A stretch of DNA of 64,000 nt from Thauera carbonicopians (lineage in GTDB: Bacteria; Pseudomonadota; Gammaproteobacteria; Burkholderiales; Rhodocyclaceae). The stretch covers positions 434,001-498,000 of the forward strand of contig NZ_JANUXN010000001.1 in NCBI RefSeq assembly GCF_025699485.1. The letters run 5' to 3'. Shown here one piece after another: positions 7,923 through 16,670 of the stretch; positions within the stretch are counted from its first letter, which is position 1, and each line of letters opens with the position of its first letter. The position numbers and the translations under genes were made by a program. Under the pieces are notes generated by a model, which was not told the DNA's origin, did not search any database, and saw only the letters and a list, made by a program, of their open reading frames with translations.

Positions 7923-10127
7923 TCACTTGCGCTGCGCGTCGATCACGCCGGACACCTCGCGGATCAGCGTGATCGCACGCTGGACCTGCTTGATGCCGTT
8001 GACCTCCATCGTGAAGCGCATGTAGGCCGTGCCCTTCTTGGTCAGCGTATTCACCGCGATCACGTTCAGCTTCTCGCGCGACAGCACTTCGGAGATGTCG
8101 CGCAGCAGGCCCTGGCGGTCCATTGCCTGCACGGTGATGTCGACCTGGTACAGCGCCGTCTTGCTGTCGGTCGCCAAGCCGCCCCATTCCGCCGAGATCA
8201 CGCGCTCGGGATGCTTCTGCGCCAGCAGCTGGAAATCATGGCAATCGACCCGGTGAATCGAGATGCCGCGTCCGCGCGTGACGAAACCTTCGATCGCATC
8301 CGGCGGCGCCGGCTTGCAGCAGCGCGACAGCGAAGTCATCAGCTTGCCGACGCCGACGATCAGGATCTTGTCCGAGTTGTCGCCCGAGCGGCTGCGGCTG
8401 ACGACGAAATCCGGCTCGGCCGGCGCTTCCGGCGCTGGCGCGCTGCCTTCGCGCAGCGCCACCTGCACCGAACGCGGCCCCACTTCGCCACGGCCGGCGG
8501 CGAGGAAGAGCGCCTCGGCGTTCTTGAAGCCCATGCGTTCGGCGAGGCCGTCGAGATTGGCCTGGCTGTGGCCGTCGCGCTGCATCTCGCGCGCGACGAA
8601 GCTGCGGCCGCGCGCGAGCAGGTCTTCCTCGTCGAGCTGGGCGAAGTGCTGCTTGATCTTGTTGCGCGCGCGCGAAGTGTTGACGTAATGCTGGCGTGCA
8701 TCGAGCCAGTCGCGCGAAGGGCCACCCTCCTTGACCGTGACGATCTCGACCGTCTGGCCGTTTTCCAGCGGCGTGTTCAGCGGCATCAAATGGCCGTCGA
8801 TCTTGGCCCCGCGGCAGCGGTGGCCGAGGTCGGTGTGCAGGCGGTAGGCGAAATCGATCGGCGTCGCGCCGCGCGGCAAATCGACCACCTTGCCCTGCGG
8901 CGTCAGCACGTACAGCGTGTCGTCCAGCGAAACGCGCTTGAACTGCTCCATCCACTGCGCGGAGTCGGTGACTTCGTCGCGCCAGGACAGCAGGTTGCGC
9001 AGCAGCGCGATCTTTTCATCGTAGTCGGAGCCGGACTGCGAGCCTTCCTTGTAGCGCCAGTGCGCCGCCACGCCGAGTTCGGCGTGCCTGTGCATGTCGT
9101 AGGTGCGGATCTGCACCTCCAGCGCACGGCCGTCGCCCGCCAGCACCGCGGTATGCAGCGACTGGTAGTTGTTGCCCTTGGGCTTGGTGATGTAGTCGTC
9201 GAACTCCTTGGCGATCGGCTGCCAGATCTGATGCACGAAGCCGAGCACCGTGTAGCAGTCCTTGACCTCGTCGACCAGCACGCGCAGTGCGCGGATGTCG
9301 AACACCTGCGAGAAGTCGAGCCGTTTCTTGCGCATCTTGTTGTAGATGCTGTAGATGTGCTTGGCCCGGCCGGTGATCTCGGCCTTGATGCCGACCGCCG
9401 CCAGTTCGGCCCTGAGGCGCTCGATCGCGTCCTGGATGAACTGCTCGCGCTCCACCCGGCGCTCGTCGAGCATCTTGGCGATGCGCTTGTAGGTTTCCGG
9501 CTCGATGAAGCGGAAGGAAAGGTCCTCCAGCTCCCACTTGAGCTGCCAGATGCCCAGCCGGTTGGCCAGCGGCGCATAGATGTCCAGGCTCTCGCGCGCC
9601 ACATCCACCCGCGCGTCGCCCGGCAGGTCGGTGTAGAAGCGCAGCGTCTGCGTGCGCGACGCCAGCCGCACCAGCACCACGCGGATGTCCTCGACCATCG
9701 CCAGCAGCATCTTGCGCAGCACTTCGGTCTGGGCGCGGATCTCGGGCGCGGTGGCGGTGGTCGTCATGCGCGTCAGCACGCGCAGGCCGTTCAGCTTGTG
9801 CAGGCCGCGCACCAGATGGCAGATGTCGGCATCGAAGCGCGACTCGATCTCTTCGGCCGGATCGTCCACTTCGTCCCACACCGCGAACAGCAGCGCGGCG
9901 ATGCGCGTGTCCGCGTCCAGCCTCAGCGACGCCGCGATCAGCGCGGTGCCGATCGCATGGGTCCAGGCCGGCTCGCCGGTGCCGAGCACCTTGCCTTCGT
10001 ACAGCTCGGAGATCCATTCGAGCGCGGATTCGATCCTGTCGCGTTCTTCGGCCGTCAGGCCGGCAGCGAGCATGTCGACCGGGGGGGCGGTGTCGCCCTG
10101 GGAGATGGCGTGAGTGACGGAAACCAT
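7923..10127 (-). CDS. relA: GTP pyrophosphokinase RelA (ppGpp synthetase)
   Basis: A 734-residue long RSH protein. The N-terminal hydrolase region is degenerate: where active hydrolases have HD followed by an ED motif, this protein has AALLFAVWDEVDDPAEE. The synthetase domain is intact, with the EFDDYITKPKGNNYQSLHTA motif; EFDDY is the acidic ExDD type that marks RelA rather than bifunctional SpoT (RxKD). EVQIRTYDMHRHAELG follows. A TGS domain (TPQGKVVDLPRGATPIDFAY) and a C-terminal ACT domain (VDITVQAMDRQGLLRDISEV) complete the ribosome-linked regulatory half. It makes (p)ppGpp during amino-acid starvation. The start MVSVTHAISQ is the only upstream ATG in this frame. It converges on ppk1. 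Confidence 0.94.
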   Translation of the reverse strand: MVSVTHAISQGDTAPPVDMLAAGLTAEERDRIESALEWISELYEGKVLGTGEPAWTHAIGTALIAASLRLDADTRIAALLFAVWDEVDDPAEEIESRFDADICHLVRGLHKLNGLRVLTRMTTTATAPEIRAQTEVLRKMLLAMVEDIRVVLVRLASRTQTLRFYTDLPGDARVDVARESLDIYAPLANRLGIWQLKWELEDLSFRFIEPETYKRIAKMLDERRVEREQFIQDAIERLRAELAAVGIKAEITGRAKHIYSIYNKMRKKRLDFSQVFDIRALRVLVDEVKDCYTVLGFVHQIWQPIAKEFDDYITKPKGNNYQSLHTAVLAGDGRALEVQIRTYDMHRHAELGVAAHWRYKEGSQSGSDYDEKIALLRNLLSWRDEVTDSAQWMEQFKRVSLDDTLYVLTPQGKVVDLPRGATPIDFAYRLHTDLGHRCRGAKIDGHLMPLNTPLENGQTVEIVTVKEGGPSRDWLDARQHYVNTSRARNKIKQHFAQLDEEDLLARGRSFVAREMQRDGHSQANLDGLAERMGFKNAEALFLAAGRGEVGPRSVQVALREGSAPAPEAPAEPDFVVSRSRSGDNSDKILIVGVGKLMTSLSRCCKPAPPDAIEGFVTRGRGISIHRVDCHDFQLLAQKHPERVISAEWGGLATDSKTALYQVDITVQAMDRQGLLRDISEVLSREKLNVIAVNTLTKKGTAYMRFTMEVNGIKQVQRAITLIREVSGVIDAQRK

Positions 10128-10337
10128 GGCGGCTGATTATCCCATACCGGCGGGCTTTTCGAACCTGTCGTCAGGCCGCGGGAAATGTATGGAAATGCGG
10201 CATGCCGGTGCAGGCGGATCGGGCCGGCGGCGGGCATGCGCTTCGCAGCGGCATCCGTGCTGTGCGATCATCCCCGGCCTGCGGCGCGCGCCACGATCGA
10301 GTGCCGCCCCCCGAAACGACTCTAGGCCGAAGCACCG

Positions 10338-11231
10338 ATGCAGCGTCTCAACGCCAATCCCTACCTCCTGCTCACGCTCACCGCCCTGTTCTGGTCGGGC
10401 AACATGGTGATGGGCCGTGGCATCCGCGCCGACGTGCCGCCGCTCGCGCTCGCCTTCTGGCGCTGGGTGATCGCCCTCGCCCTGGTCGCGCCGTTCGCGC
10501 TGCCGCACCTGCGCGGGCAATGGGACAAGCTGCGCGCGGCCTGGCCGATCGTCGTCGTGCTCGGCCTGCTGAGTGTCGGCGGCTACAACACGTTTGCCTA
10601 TCTCGCCCTGCAGCACACCACCGCGACCAGCGCCACGCTGCTGAACTCCTTCATCCCGATCGTCACCATCGCCTTCGGTTTCCTGTTCTTCGGCAGGCGC
10701 CTGAGCCGTGCCGAGGCGGTCGGCGTGGCGGTGTCGCTGCTCGGCGTGGCCGCGATCGTCAGCCGCGGCAGCCTGGAAACCCTGCTCGGGCTCAGCCTCA
10801 ACACCGGCGACCTGTGGATGCTGGCTTCGGTGACGGTGTGGGGGTTGTACACCGTCGGCCTGCAGAAGCGCCCTGCCGGCGTCGATCCGATGCTGATGCT
10901 GGCCGCCTTCACCGTGGTCGGCCTGCTCGCGCTGGCGCCGGCCTACGCCTGGGAGCTGTCCGAAGGCCGGCACATCAACCTCAACCCGGCATCGCTCGGC
11001 GGCATCCTCTACACCGGCATCTTCCCCGGCTTTCTCGGCTACGTGTTCTACAACGCCGGCGTCGCCGCAGTGGGGCCGGCGCGCGGTTCGCTGTTCATCC
11101 ACCTGATGCCGGTGTTCGCAACCATCCTGGCGGCGATCTTCCTCGGCGAGCGGCCGCAGTGGTACCACTTCGTCGGCATCGCGCTGGTATTCGCCGGCAT
11201 TTTCCTGACCACGCGCAAACCCTCGAGCTGA
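10338..11231 (+). CDS. EamA/DMT family inner-membrane transporter
   Basis: A 297-residue protein with about ten hydrophobic segments in two homologous halves, the usual 5+5 EamA layout. The start MQRLNANPYLLLTLTALFWS matches the family, with LFWSGNMVMGR in the first helix and the LGERPQWYHFVGIALVFAGI ending of the second repeat. Members are metabolite or amino-acid exporters such as RhaT-, YddG- and PecM-type proteins; the substrate is unknown. mtfA follows after 4 bp on the same strand and then the flavodoxin-like gene, so the three look like one operon. Confidence 0.88.
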   Translation: MQRLNANPYLLLTLTALFWSGNMVMGRGIRADVPPLALAFWRWVIALALVAPFALPHLRGQWDKLRAAWPIVVVLGLLSVGGYNTFAYLALQHTTATSATLLNSFIPIVTIAFGFLFFGRRLSRAEAVGVAVSLLGVAAIVSRGSLETLLGLSLNTGDLWMLASVTVWGLYTVGLQKRPAGVDPMLMLAAFTVVGLLALAPAYAWELSEGRHINLNPASLGGILYTGIFPGFLGYVFYNAGVAAVGPARGSLFIHLMPVFATILAAIFLGERPQWYHFVGIALVFAGIFLTTRKPSS

Positions 11232-11235
11232 TCCC

Positions 11236-12033
11236 ATGTTCGAACGCATCCGCCGCTGGCTCGGTCTGGCCACCCCGCCGACTTCGGTTCCCGACAGCCA
11301 GTGGGAGCGAGTCGAGGCCTGGCTGCCCTTCCTCGATTACCTCGACCCGGACGACCGGCCTCGCCTGCGCCGGATGGCGCTGGAGTTTCTCGCCGGCAAG
11401 CAGTTCCACGGCGCCAACGGGCTCGAGCTGGACGACGACATCCTGCTCTGCATCGCGCTGCAGGCCTGCCTGCCGGTACTGAACATCGGCCTGCAGGCCT
11501 ACCACGACTGGGTCGGCGTGATCGTCTATCCGGGCGATTTCCTCATTCCCCGGCGCGAGTACGACGAGGCCGGCGTGCTGCACGAATACGAGGACGAGGT
11601 GCTGGGCGAAGCCTGGGAAGGCGGACCTGTGCTGCTGTCCTGGTTCGGCGGCGAAGGGCAGCCGGCAGGCGTCAATGTCGTGATCCACGAGTTCGCCCAC
11701 AAGCTCGACATGGAGAACGGCGGCGTCGACGGCCTGCCGCGGCTGCGCTCCGACATGTCCCGCCGGGCCTGGGCAGCCGCCTTCAGCCAGGCATACGAGG
11801 AATTCTGCGGCGAAGTGGACAGCGGCATGGAAACCGACATCGACCCCTATGGTGCGGAGCATCCGGGCGAGTTCTTCGCCGTCGTTTCCGAAGTGTTCTT
11901 CGAAGCGCCCCATGTGCTGCAGCGGCGCTTTCCGCAGGTGTATGCTCAACTCGCCCTGTTCTATGGCGTCGACCCCGCCCAGCGGGAAGCCCTGTTGAGA
12001 GGACGCGGATGGCACCAGCCAAGCGCCTGCTGA
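11236..12033 (+). CDS. mtfA: MtfA-like zinc-dependent peptidase (M90)
   Basis: A 265-residue protein with the zinc-peptidase motif HEFAHKLD at 151-158 inside VNVVIHEFAHKLDMENGG. This is the signature of MtfA, which in E. coli is an aminopeptidase that binds the glucose repressor Mlc. Further family traits are the segment VIVYPGDFLIPRREYDEAGV and the downstream acidic HPGEFFAVVSEVFFEAP, which carries the third zinc ligand. It is soluble with no signal peptide. It begins 4 bp after the EamA gene and overlaps the next gene by 25 bp, implying translational coupling. Whether an Mlc partner exists here cannot be seen. Confidence 0.9.
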   Translation: MFERIRRWLGLATPPTSVPDSQWERVEAWLPFLDYLDPDDRPRLRRMALEFLAGKQFHGANGLELDDDILLCIALQACLPVLNIGLQAYHDWVGVIVYPGDFLIPRREYDEAGVLHEYEDEVLGEAWEGGPVLLSWFGGEGQPAGVNVVIHEFAHKLDMENGGVDGLPRLRSDMSRRAWAAAFSQAYEEFCGEVDSGMETDIDPYGAEHPGEFFAVVSEVFFEAPHVLQRRFPQVYAQLALFYGVDPAQREALLRGRGWHQPSAC

Positions 12034-12473
12034 TCGTGCATCACACCCAGTCGGGCAACACCGGCATGCTGGCCGAAGCGGTGTTGCGCGGCGCCGGGCG
12101 CGTCGATGGCGTCGACACCCGGCTGATGCGCGCCTTCGACGCCGGCACCGGCGATCTGCTGGCCTGCGACGGCCTGCTGCTCGGCACGCCCGAGAACTTC
12201 GGTACCATGTCCGGCGCGCTGAAGGATTTCTTCGACCGTACCTACTACCCCTGCGAAGGCAAGCTCGTCGGCCTGCCCTACGCCGTCTTCGTCAGCGCCG
12301 GCAACGACGGCACCGGCGCGGTGCGCGAGATCGGACGCATCGCCAACGGCTACGGCTGGAAACAGATCGCCGAGGCGTTGATTGCACGCAAGGAGATCAC
12401 CGCCGGGCATCTGGATGCCGCCGAAGAGCTCGGCGAAGCGATGGCATCCGGGCTGGCGATGGGAATTTTCTAG
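12009..12473 (+). CDS. Flavodoxin-family / NADPH-dependent FMN reductase-like protein
   Basis: A 154-residue protein starting MAPAKRLLIVHHTQSGNTGM. HTQSGNTGMLAEAV (about 12-25) is the FMN-phosphate loop typical of flavodoxins, followed by DGLLLGTPENFGTMSGALKD, the second flavin-contact loop of the WrbA/flavodoxin-like group. It is shorter than WrbA and is probably a small FMN-binding oxidoreductase or electron carrier; the partner is unknown. The start overlaps the 3' end of mtfA by 25 bp in another frame, suggesting translational coupling in a three-gene operon with EamA and MtfA. Confidence 0.85.
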   Translation: MAPAKRLLIVHHTQSGNTGMLAEAVLRGAGRVDGVDTRLMRAFDAGTGDLLACDGLLLGTPENFGTMSGALKDFFDRTYYPCEGKLVGLPYAVFVSAGNDGTGAVREIGRIANGYGWKQIAEALIARKEITAGHLDAAEELGEAMASGLAMGIF

Positions 12474-12613
12474 GCGGGCTCCTGAAGCAAGGGCTCGCGG
12501 ATCGCCAGAGCCTGCGGCGCTTTGCGGGATGCAATCCGTTCATCGAAACGCGCTTCCACACTGTGATACCAAATGAGTTTGGCAGGATCGAAACGAGTGA
12601 CTAAGCTGAACGA

Positions 12614-12631
12614 GTGCCGCTCCATCGGCAC
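12614..12631. other. Stem-loop in the leader of the host-attachment-like gene
   Basis: GTGCCG-ctccat-CGGCAC is a perfect 6-bp stem followed by CCCCTTT. It lies between the flavodoxin-like gene and the next gene. It could be a weak terminator for the upstream operon or a leader structure. I see no other clear element in this 212-bp gap. Confidence 0.3.
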
Positions 12632-12685
12632 CCCTTTGGTGCATGGCACGGTACGTCATCCTTTTCACGCAACGGAGGTCGTCTC

Positions 12686-13123
12686 ATGGCAATAACCTGG
12701 ATTTTGGTTGCCAACGCCAGCCTGGCGAAGCTGTATGCGAATCTCGGTCCCAACAAGGGACTCACGCTGGTCAAGGAACTGATCCACCCGGAAAGCAGGC
12801 AGAAGAACTCTGAACTCGTCACCGACCGCTCGGGCGCGATGGGTGCCAACGGCGGTGGCGGATCGATGCAGCCACAGACACTCCCGAAACAGCACGAAGC
12901 CAGGGTCTTCGCCCAGGAGATCGCCCAGGCCCTGTACCAGGGGCGGGCGGCGAACGCCTTCAAGCGCGCCATCCTGGTCGCGCCGCCGGCTTTCATGGGC
13001 ATGCTCAACACCGTGATCGACGGCCCGACGGCGCAATTGATCAGCGACCGCTTCGAAAAGGATTACACCAAGACGACCGAGCCGGAACTGAGCCAGCGGC
13101 TCGCTTCGGCGATCTATCTGTAA
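12686..13123 (+). CDS. Host-attachment-protein-family small protein
   Basis: A 145-residue protein starting MAITWILVANASLAKLYANL, chosen because GGAGG lies just upstream. The opening WILVANASLAKLY, the middle HEARVFAQEIAQALYQG and the ending NTVIDGPTAQLISDRFEKDY match the family named 'protein required for attachment to host cells', known from agrobacteria. In most bacteria its role is unknown and it resembles an eRF1 domain 2-type or baeRF-like fold; I do not infer attachment here. It is soluble and has a glycine-rich linker (GANGGGGSM). It stands alone, and its stop codon lies in a 12-bp tandem duplication. Confidence 0.75.
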   Translation: MAITWILVANASLAKLYANLGPNKGLTLVKELIHPESRQKNSELVTDRSGAMGANGGGGSMQPQTLPKQHEARVFAQEIAQALYQGRAANAFKRAILVAPPAFMGMLNTVIDGPTAQLISDRFEKDYTKTTEPELSQRLASAIYL

Positions 13124-13135
13124 ATCTATCTGTAA
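13112..13135 (+). repeat. Perfect 12-bp tandem duplication spanning a stop codon
   Basis: ATCTATCTGTAA occurs twice without a gap (13112-13123 and 13124-13135). The first copy encodes the last residues and stop of the host-attachment-like gene. The second sits just outside it. It looks like a recent slippage or duplication event. Confidence 0.9.
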
Positions 13136-13136
13136 T

Positions 13137-13155
13137 GCCGCAGGAACGGCGTTTT
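13137..13155 (+). terminator. Short rho-independent-type terminator
   Basis: GCCG-caggaa-CGGC is followed directly by GTTTTC. It starts 14 bp after the stop of the host-attachment-like gene. The stem is short, so strength is uncertain. Confidence 0.5.
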
Positions 13156-13291
13156 CGGAGGAGGATTCATTTGAGCGGATACGACATCCCACTCGATTCG
13201 ATCTGAACCATTCCGATTCATTTCCGACAAGCCTCCGTCCAGGAGGCTCGACGGCGCAAGGGGTGCGATACCCGGCGCCGTTACGCAGAGC

Positions 13292-13323
13292 GCGGGGCCG
13301 GCGTGCCAGACACGCGGCCCCGC
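13292..13323. terminator. Long stem-loop downstream of ispF
   Basis: A 13-14-bp nearly perfect stem (GCGGGGCCGGCGTG with CACGCGGCCCCGC, one bulged base) around the loop CCAGA. It lies 8 bp after the ispF stop on the minus strand. No T-tract follows. It probably ends or protects the ispDF transcript. Confidence 0.55.
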
Positions 13324-13330
13324 TGCCGTT

Positions 13331-13828
13331 TCAGGCGGCCCCGTCGGCGCGCGCCAGCAAGGCCACGACCTGGGTCGCGATCCCTTCTCCACGTCCGGTG
13401 AAGCCGAGCTTCTCGGTGGTCTTGCCCTTGATGTTGATCGCGCTTGCGTCCATGTCGAGGTCGGCAGCGATGTTGGCGACCATCGCCGGCGCATGGGGCA
13501 TGATCTTCGGCGCGGCGCAGATGATGGTGGCGTCGATGTTGACCACCTGCCAGCCCGCCGCACGCACGCGGGCGAAGGCTTCGCGCAGCAGCACGCGGCT
13601 GTCGGCACCGGCATGCTGCGGATCGGTATCGGGAAACAGCCTGCCGATGTCGCCCAGGCCGGCCGCCCCCAGCAAGGCATCGGTGACGGCGTGCAGCAAC
13701 ACGTCGGCATCGGAGTGGCCGAGCAGGCCGCGCGGGAAGGGAATCGTCACGCCGCCGATGATCAGCGGCCGGCCGGGCACCAAGGCGTGGACGTCGAAAC
13801 CCTGGCCGATGCGGAACGGAACATTCAT
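13331..13828 (-). CDS. ispF: 2-C-methyl-D-erythritol 2,4-cyclodiphosphate synthase
   Basis: A 165-residue protein, the normal IspF length. It starts [20 protein letters not shown]; the zinc ligands Asp and His lie in GFDVHAL (10-16). [20 protein letters not shown] carries the third zinc ligand, followed by [13 protein letters not shown]. The C-terminal [20 protein letters not shown] is the family signature. It catalyses the fifth step of the MEP isoprenoid pathway, releasing CMP to form the cyclic diphosphate. Its ATG overlaps the ispD stop by 4 bp, so the two are translationally coupled and act in near-consecutive steps. Confidence 0.96.
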   Translation of the reverse strand: MNVPFRIGQGFDVHALVPGRPLIIGGVTIPFPRGLLGHSDADVLLHAVTDALLGAAGLGDIGRLFPDTDPQHAGADSRVLLREAFARVRAAGWQVVNIDATIICAAPKIMPHAPAMVANIAADLDMDASAINIKGKTTEKLGFTGRGEGIATQVVALLARADGAA

Positions 13829-14547
13829 TGCCTGGCTCCTTCGCGGTTCTGCAGAATCCACTCGGCCAGGTGCAGATCGAGCGGATAGGTGACTTTCAGA
13901 TTGGTGGCGTCGCCCTGCACCAGGCGGGGGCGCAGGCCGGCGGCTTCGATCGCGCTGGCCTCGTCGGTGACGTCGGATGCGCCCTCCAGCGCCCGGCGCA
14001 GCATCACGTAGCGGAACATCTGCGGCGTCTGCGCCTGCCACAGGCTGTCGCGCGGCACCGTGGCGGCGACGTGGCGGTGGTCGTCGGCCCGTTTCAGCGT
14101 GTCGGCCACCGGCACCGCCAGCAGCCCGCCGACTTCGTCGTGCGCCAGTTCGCGCACCAGCTTGTCGATATGCCATGCCGCCAGGCAGGGCCGCGCAGCA
14201 TCATGGACCAGCACCCAGTCGGATGGCGCGGCCTCCTTCGAGATCGCACGCAGGCCGCCGAGCACGCTGTCCGCCCGCGTCGCACCGCCGCAGAACAGCG
14301 GCACGAGCTTGCCGCCCAGCACCGACCAGTCGTGCCGCGACCACTCGGCATCATCCACCGACAGCACGACGAAGACCTTGTCGATGTCCGGCGAAGCGCA
14401 CAGCACCGACAAGGCGTGATGGATCAGCGGACGGCCCAGCAGCGGCAGATACTGCTTGGGCCGCGCAGCGCCCATGCGCGAGCCGCTGCCCGCGGCGGGC
14501 ACGATGGCGAAATGGCGGGCCCGGGGGCGGGCTTGTGTGTTTTGCAT
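13825..14547 (-). CDS. ispD: 2-C-methyl-D-erythritol 4-phosphate cytidylyltransferase
   Basis: A 240-residue protein with the nucleotidyltransferase start [20 protein letters not shown] and core motifs [20 protein letters not shown] and [15 protein letters not shown], then [12 protein letters not shown]. It transfers CMP to methylerythritol phosphate in the MEP pathway. The ATG at 14547 ([10 protein letters not shown]) is preferred; another in-frame ATG nine bases upstream (14556) is equally possible and neither has a strong Shine-Dalgarno site. It forms an overlapping ispDF operon. The short gap to the divergent amrA gene should hold promoters in both directions. Confidence 0.95.
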   Translation of the reverse strand: MQNTQARPRARHFAIVPAAGSGSRMGAARPKQYLPLLGRPLIHHALSVLCASPDIDKVFVVLSVDDAEWSRHDWSVLGGKLVPLFCGGATRADSVLGGLRAISKEAAPSDWVLVHDAARPCLAAWHIDKLVRELAHDEVGGLLAVPVADTLKRADDHRHVAATVPRDSLWQAQTPQMFRYVMLRRALEGASDVTDEASAIEAAGLRPRLVQGDATNLKVTYPLDLHLAEWILQNREGARQ

Positions 14548-14642
14548 GGCGCGCATTCTAACCGCGCCCGACGGCGCCGGGCCGCATTCTGCGAGGCGTG
14601 GAGGTATGATTCGGGGGCCTGCCATCCGCCCTCCTCCTTTCC

Positions 14643-15236
14643 ATGCCACTCGCCCAGCCCCGGACCGAAGCCACCCCCGACACCGACCTCGGCCCGCAAC
14701 TGCTGCGCCTGGCGCGCGAGGCCATCGCCCACCATCTCGGGCTCGGCCCCGCACCCGCGCCGGGCGATGACCCCGCGCTCGACGAACGCGGCGCCACTTT
14801 CGTAACCCTGATCGTGGCGGGCGAACTGCGCGGCAGCGTCGGCAGCATGCGGCGCAGCCGCTCGCTGGCGGCCGACGTGGTCGCCAACGCAATCGCCGCC
14901 TGCCAGGATCCCCGCTTTCCGGCGCTCGACGCGGCGGCATTCGCACAGGCGGAAATCGAGGTTTCGCTGCTGGACGAGCCCGAGTTCATCGATTTTGCCG
15001 ACGAGGCCGACCTGCTTCGCCAACTGCGCCCGCAGCAGGACGGCGTGATGCTGTTTACCGGTTGCCGTGGCGTCACGCTGCTGCCGCACATGTGGACCCG
15101 GTTGCCGCGGCCGGAGCTGTTCCTCGCCGCGCTCAAGGAGAAAGCCGGCATTCCGCTCGAACGCCCGGTGGACGGGCTGATGGCGGCACGCTACGGCGTC
15201 AGCAGCTGGCGCAGCGACGGGAAGCCCGCATCGTGA
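14643..15236 (+). CDS. amrA: AMMECR1-domain protein (AmrA-type)
   Basis: A 197-residue protein made almost entirely of the AMMECR1 domain. The family's six-residue LRGCIG motif appears as LRGSVG at 62-67, with Ser replacing the usual Cys. It is followed by DPRFPALDAAAFAQAEIEVS, a conserved stretch. In many bacteria this domain is part of the AmmeMemoRadiSam set with a Memo protein and a radical SAM enzyme; neither is present next to it here. The biochemical role is not settled in any organism. It overlaps the start of the next gene (GTG at 15233 inside the ATCGTGA junction), so the two are coupled. Confidence 0.85.
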   Translation: MPLAQPRTEATPDTDLGPQLLRLAREAIAHHLGLGPAPAPGDDPALDERGATFVTLIVAGELRGSVGSMRRSRSLAADVVANAIAACQDPRFPALDAAAFAQAEIEVSLLDEPEFIDFADEADLLRQLRPQQDGVMLFTGCRGVTLLPHMWTRLPRPELFLAALKEKAGIPLERPVDGLMAARYGVSSWRSDGKPAS

Positions 15237-15916
15237 AGCTGCGCCACACTCCGCTCAGCATTCCGGCGCATGGCGACTGGCTGACCGGCATGCTTGCCCA
15301 CGCACCGGACGTGCGGGCGCTGGCGCTGTGCATCCATTCATCGGGCCGCTCGCTGGAGCAGTCTCCGCTCGACGGCGCACCCGGACCGCTGGGGCCGGCA
15401 CTGCAGGCCGCCGGCTTCGCGACGATGACGGTCGAACTGCTGACCGGCGACGAAGCGCTGCACGATGCCGATGCCGCTTTCAACATTCCGCGCCTCACCG
15501 AACGCATCCTCGCCGCGGTGGACTGGGCCATCCACCAGCCATCGCTCGACCGCCTTCCGCTCGGCCTCGTCGCTGACGGCACCGGGTGCGCCGCGGCGAT
15601 CCGCGCGGCAGTCAACGCACCGGAAAGCTTCACCTCGATCGCCTGCCTCGGCGGACGGCCCGACCTCGCCGGCGCAGCCCCGCTGCGTGCGGTCCGCACG
15701 CCGGCACGCTTCGTCGTCGTGCCGGAAAGCCCGGATGCGCCGATGCTGGCATCCGCCTACGCGCTGCTCCAGGGCGAGCGCGACTGGCTGGCGCTGCCGG
15801 CTGCCGGCGAGCACGATCGGCAGCGGCACGCCGCACAGGCCGCCAGCGACTGGCTGGCATCCCATCTCCCGCCGGCGGACGAAACCGATCCCGGGCAGCC
15901 GCCTCGGTCCGCCTGA
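15233..15916 (+). CDS. Alpha/beta-hydrolase-fold protein, nucleophile missing (likely pseudoenzyme)
   Basis: A 227-residue protein from the GTG at 15233. It has the layout of small dienelactone-hydrolase-like proteins seen beside similar genes: ALALCIHSSGRSLEQSP near the oxyanion region, PRLTERILAAVDW, then the strand-turn-helix where GxSxG is expected. That site reads LGLVADGTGCAAAI, placing Gly116 where the nucleophilic serine should be. A late GEHDRQRH offers a possible catalytic His. The fold is likely; hydrolase activity is unlikely unless another residue serves. It is translationally coupled to amrA. Alternatives are a binding or regulatory role. Confidence 0.75.
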   Translation: MKLRHTPLSIPAHGDWLTGMLAHAPDVRALALCIHSSGRSLEQSPLDGAPGPLGPALQAAGFATMTVELLTGDEALHDADAAFNIPRLTERILAAVDWAIHQPSLDRLPLGLVADGTGCAAAIRAAVNAPESFTSIACLGGRPDLAGAAPLRAVRTPARFVVVPESPDAPMLASAYALLQGERDWLALPAAGEHDRQRHAAQAASDWLASHLPPADETDPGQPPRSA

Positions 15917-15932
15917 GCGCCCGGCATCCCCC

Positions 15933-16625
15933 TCAGTCGCGGAAGCTGACCCACTCGTCGAGCGCCATGCGTTCCGTGCGCAAGGCATTCTCCGGCGCCT
16001 CCGGATCGGCGTGGCCCATCGACATCGCGCAGATCAGGACTTCGCTGTCGGGAATGCCGAGCTCCTGCTTGATGATGCGATGGAACTGGATCGGCGCGAC
16101 CTGGGGGCAGGTGTCCAGCCCGCGCGCCTTTGCCGCCAGCATGACGTTCTGCAGCAGCATTCCGCTGTCGAGCCACGAACCCTGCTCCATGATGCTGTTG
16201 ACGCTGAAGATCAGGCCGACCGGCGCGTCGAAGAATTTGTAGTTGCGGGCGAACTGCTCGTGCATGCGCTGCGCATCGCCTTTCTGGATGTTCAGCAGGC
16301 TGTACAACTGCCTGCCGACCTGGCGGCGGCGCTCGACGTAGGGCGACACCCACTCCCTGGGGTAATAGACATAGGGCTCGACGTGGGTCGCGGCCTCGCC
16401 GGGATCGTCGAACACGGCGAGTATCTTGTCGGACACCCTGGCCTTGGTTTCCCCGGTCAGGACCCAGACCTTCCACGGCTGGATGTTGGTGCCGGACGGC
16501 GCGCGCGAAGCCACGGCGAGGATCTCGGCAATCGTCTCCCGAGGCACGGCGCGCGGCAGGAAGGCGCGGCAGGAATAACGGCTGTTGATGACTTCGTCGA
16601 CTGCTGACTGGAGGGAGCTGCTCAT
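15933..16625 (-). CDS. Nitroreductase-family FMN oxidoreductase
   Basis: A 230-residue protein with the nitroreductase fold. VINSRYSCRAFLPRAVPRE holds the RxSxRxF FMN-phosphate contact and RAPSGTNIQPWKVWVLTG is the typical second contact. QGSWLDSGMLLQNVMLAAKA and the GLDTCPQVAPI loop follow, and the protein ends with AMSMGHADPEAPENALRTER. Members reduce nitroaromatics, quinones or enones with NAD(P)H; the physiological substrate is not evident. It follows the divergent alpha/beta hydrolase gene by 45 bp on the same strand, so the two may be co-transcribed from the operator-containing promoter at 17.57 kb. Confidence 0.9.
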   Translation of the reverse strand: MSSSLQSAVDEVINSRYSCRAFLPRAVPRETIAEILAVASRAPSGTNIQPWKVWVLTGETKARVSDKILAVFDDPGEAATHVEPYVYYPREWVSPYVERRRQVGRQLYSLLNIQKGDAQRMHEQFARNYKFFDAPVGLIFSVNSIMEQGSWLDSGMLLQNVMLAAKARGLDTCPQVAPIQFHRIIKQELGIPDSEVLICAMSMGHADPEAPENALRTERMALDEWVSFRD

Positions 16626-16670
16626 GCGAGGAACCTCGGGAACGGACAGGATTGTTGAAAGCCGCCGCCT

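Noticed and set aside
7923-10127. Calling this protein bifunctional SpoT
   Set aside because: The hydrolase HD motif is lost and the synthetase carries EFDDY, both marks of RelA.
7728-10136. An 802-codon open frame opposite relA
   Set aside because: Arg/His/Asp-rich translation without domains; relA on the other strand has all its motifs.
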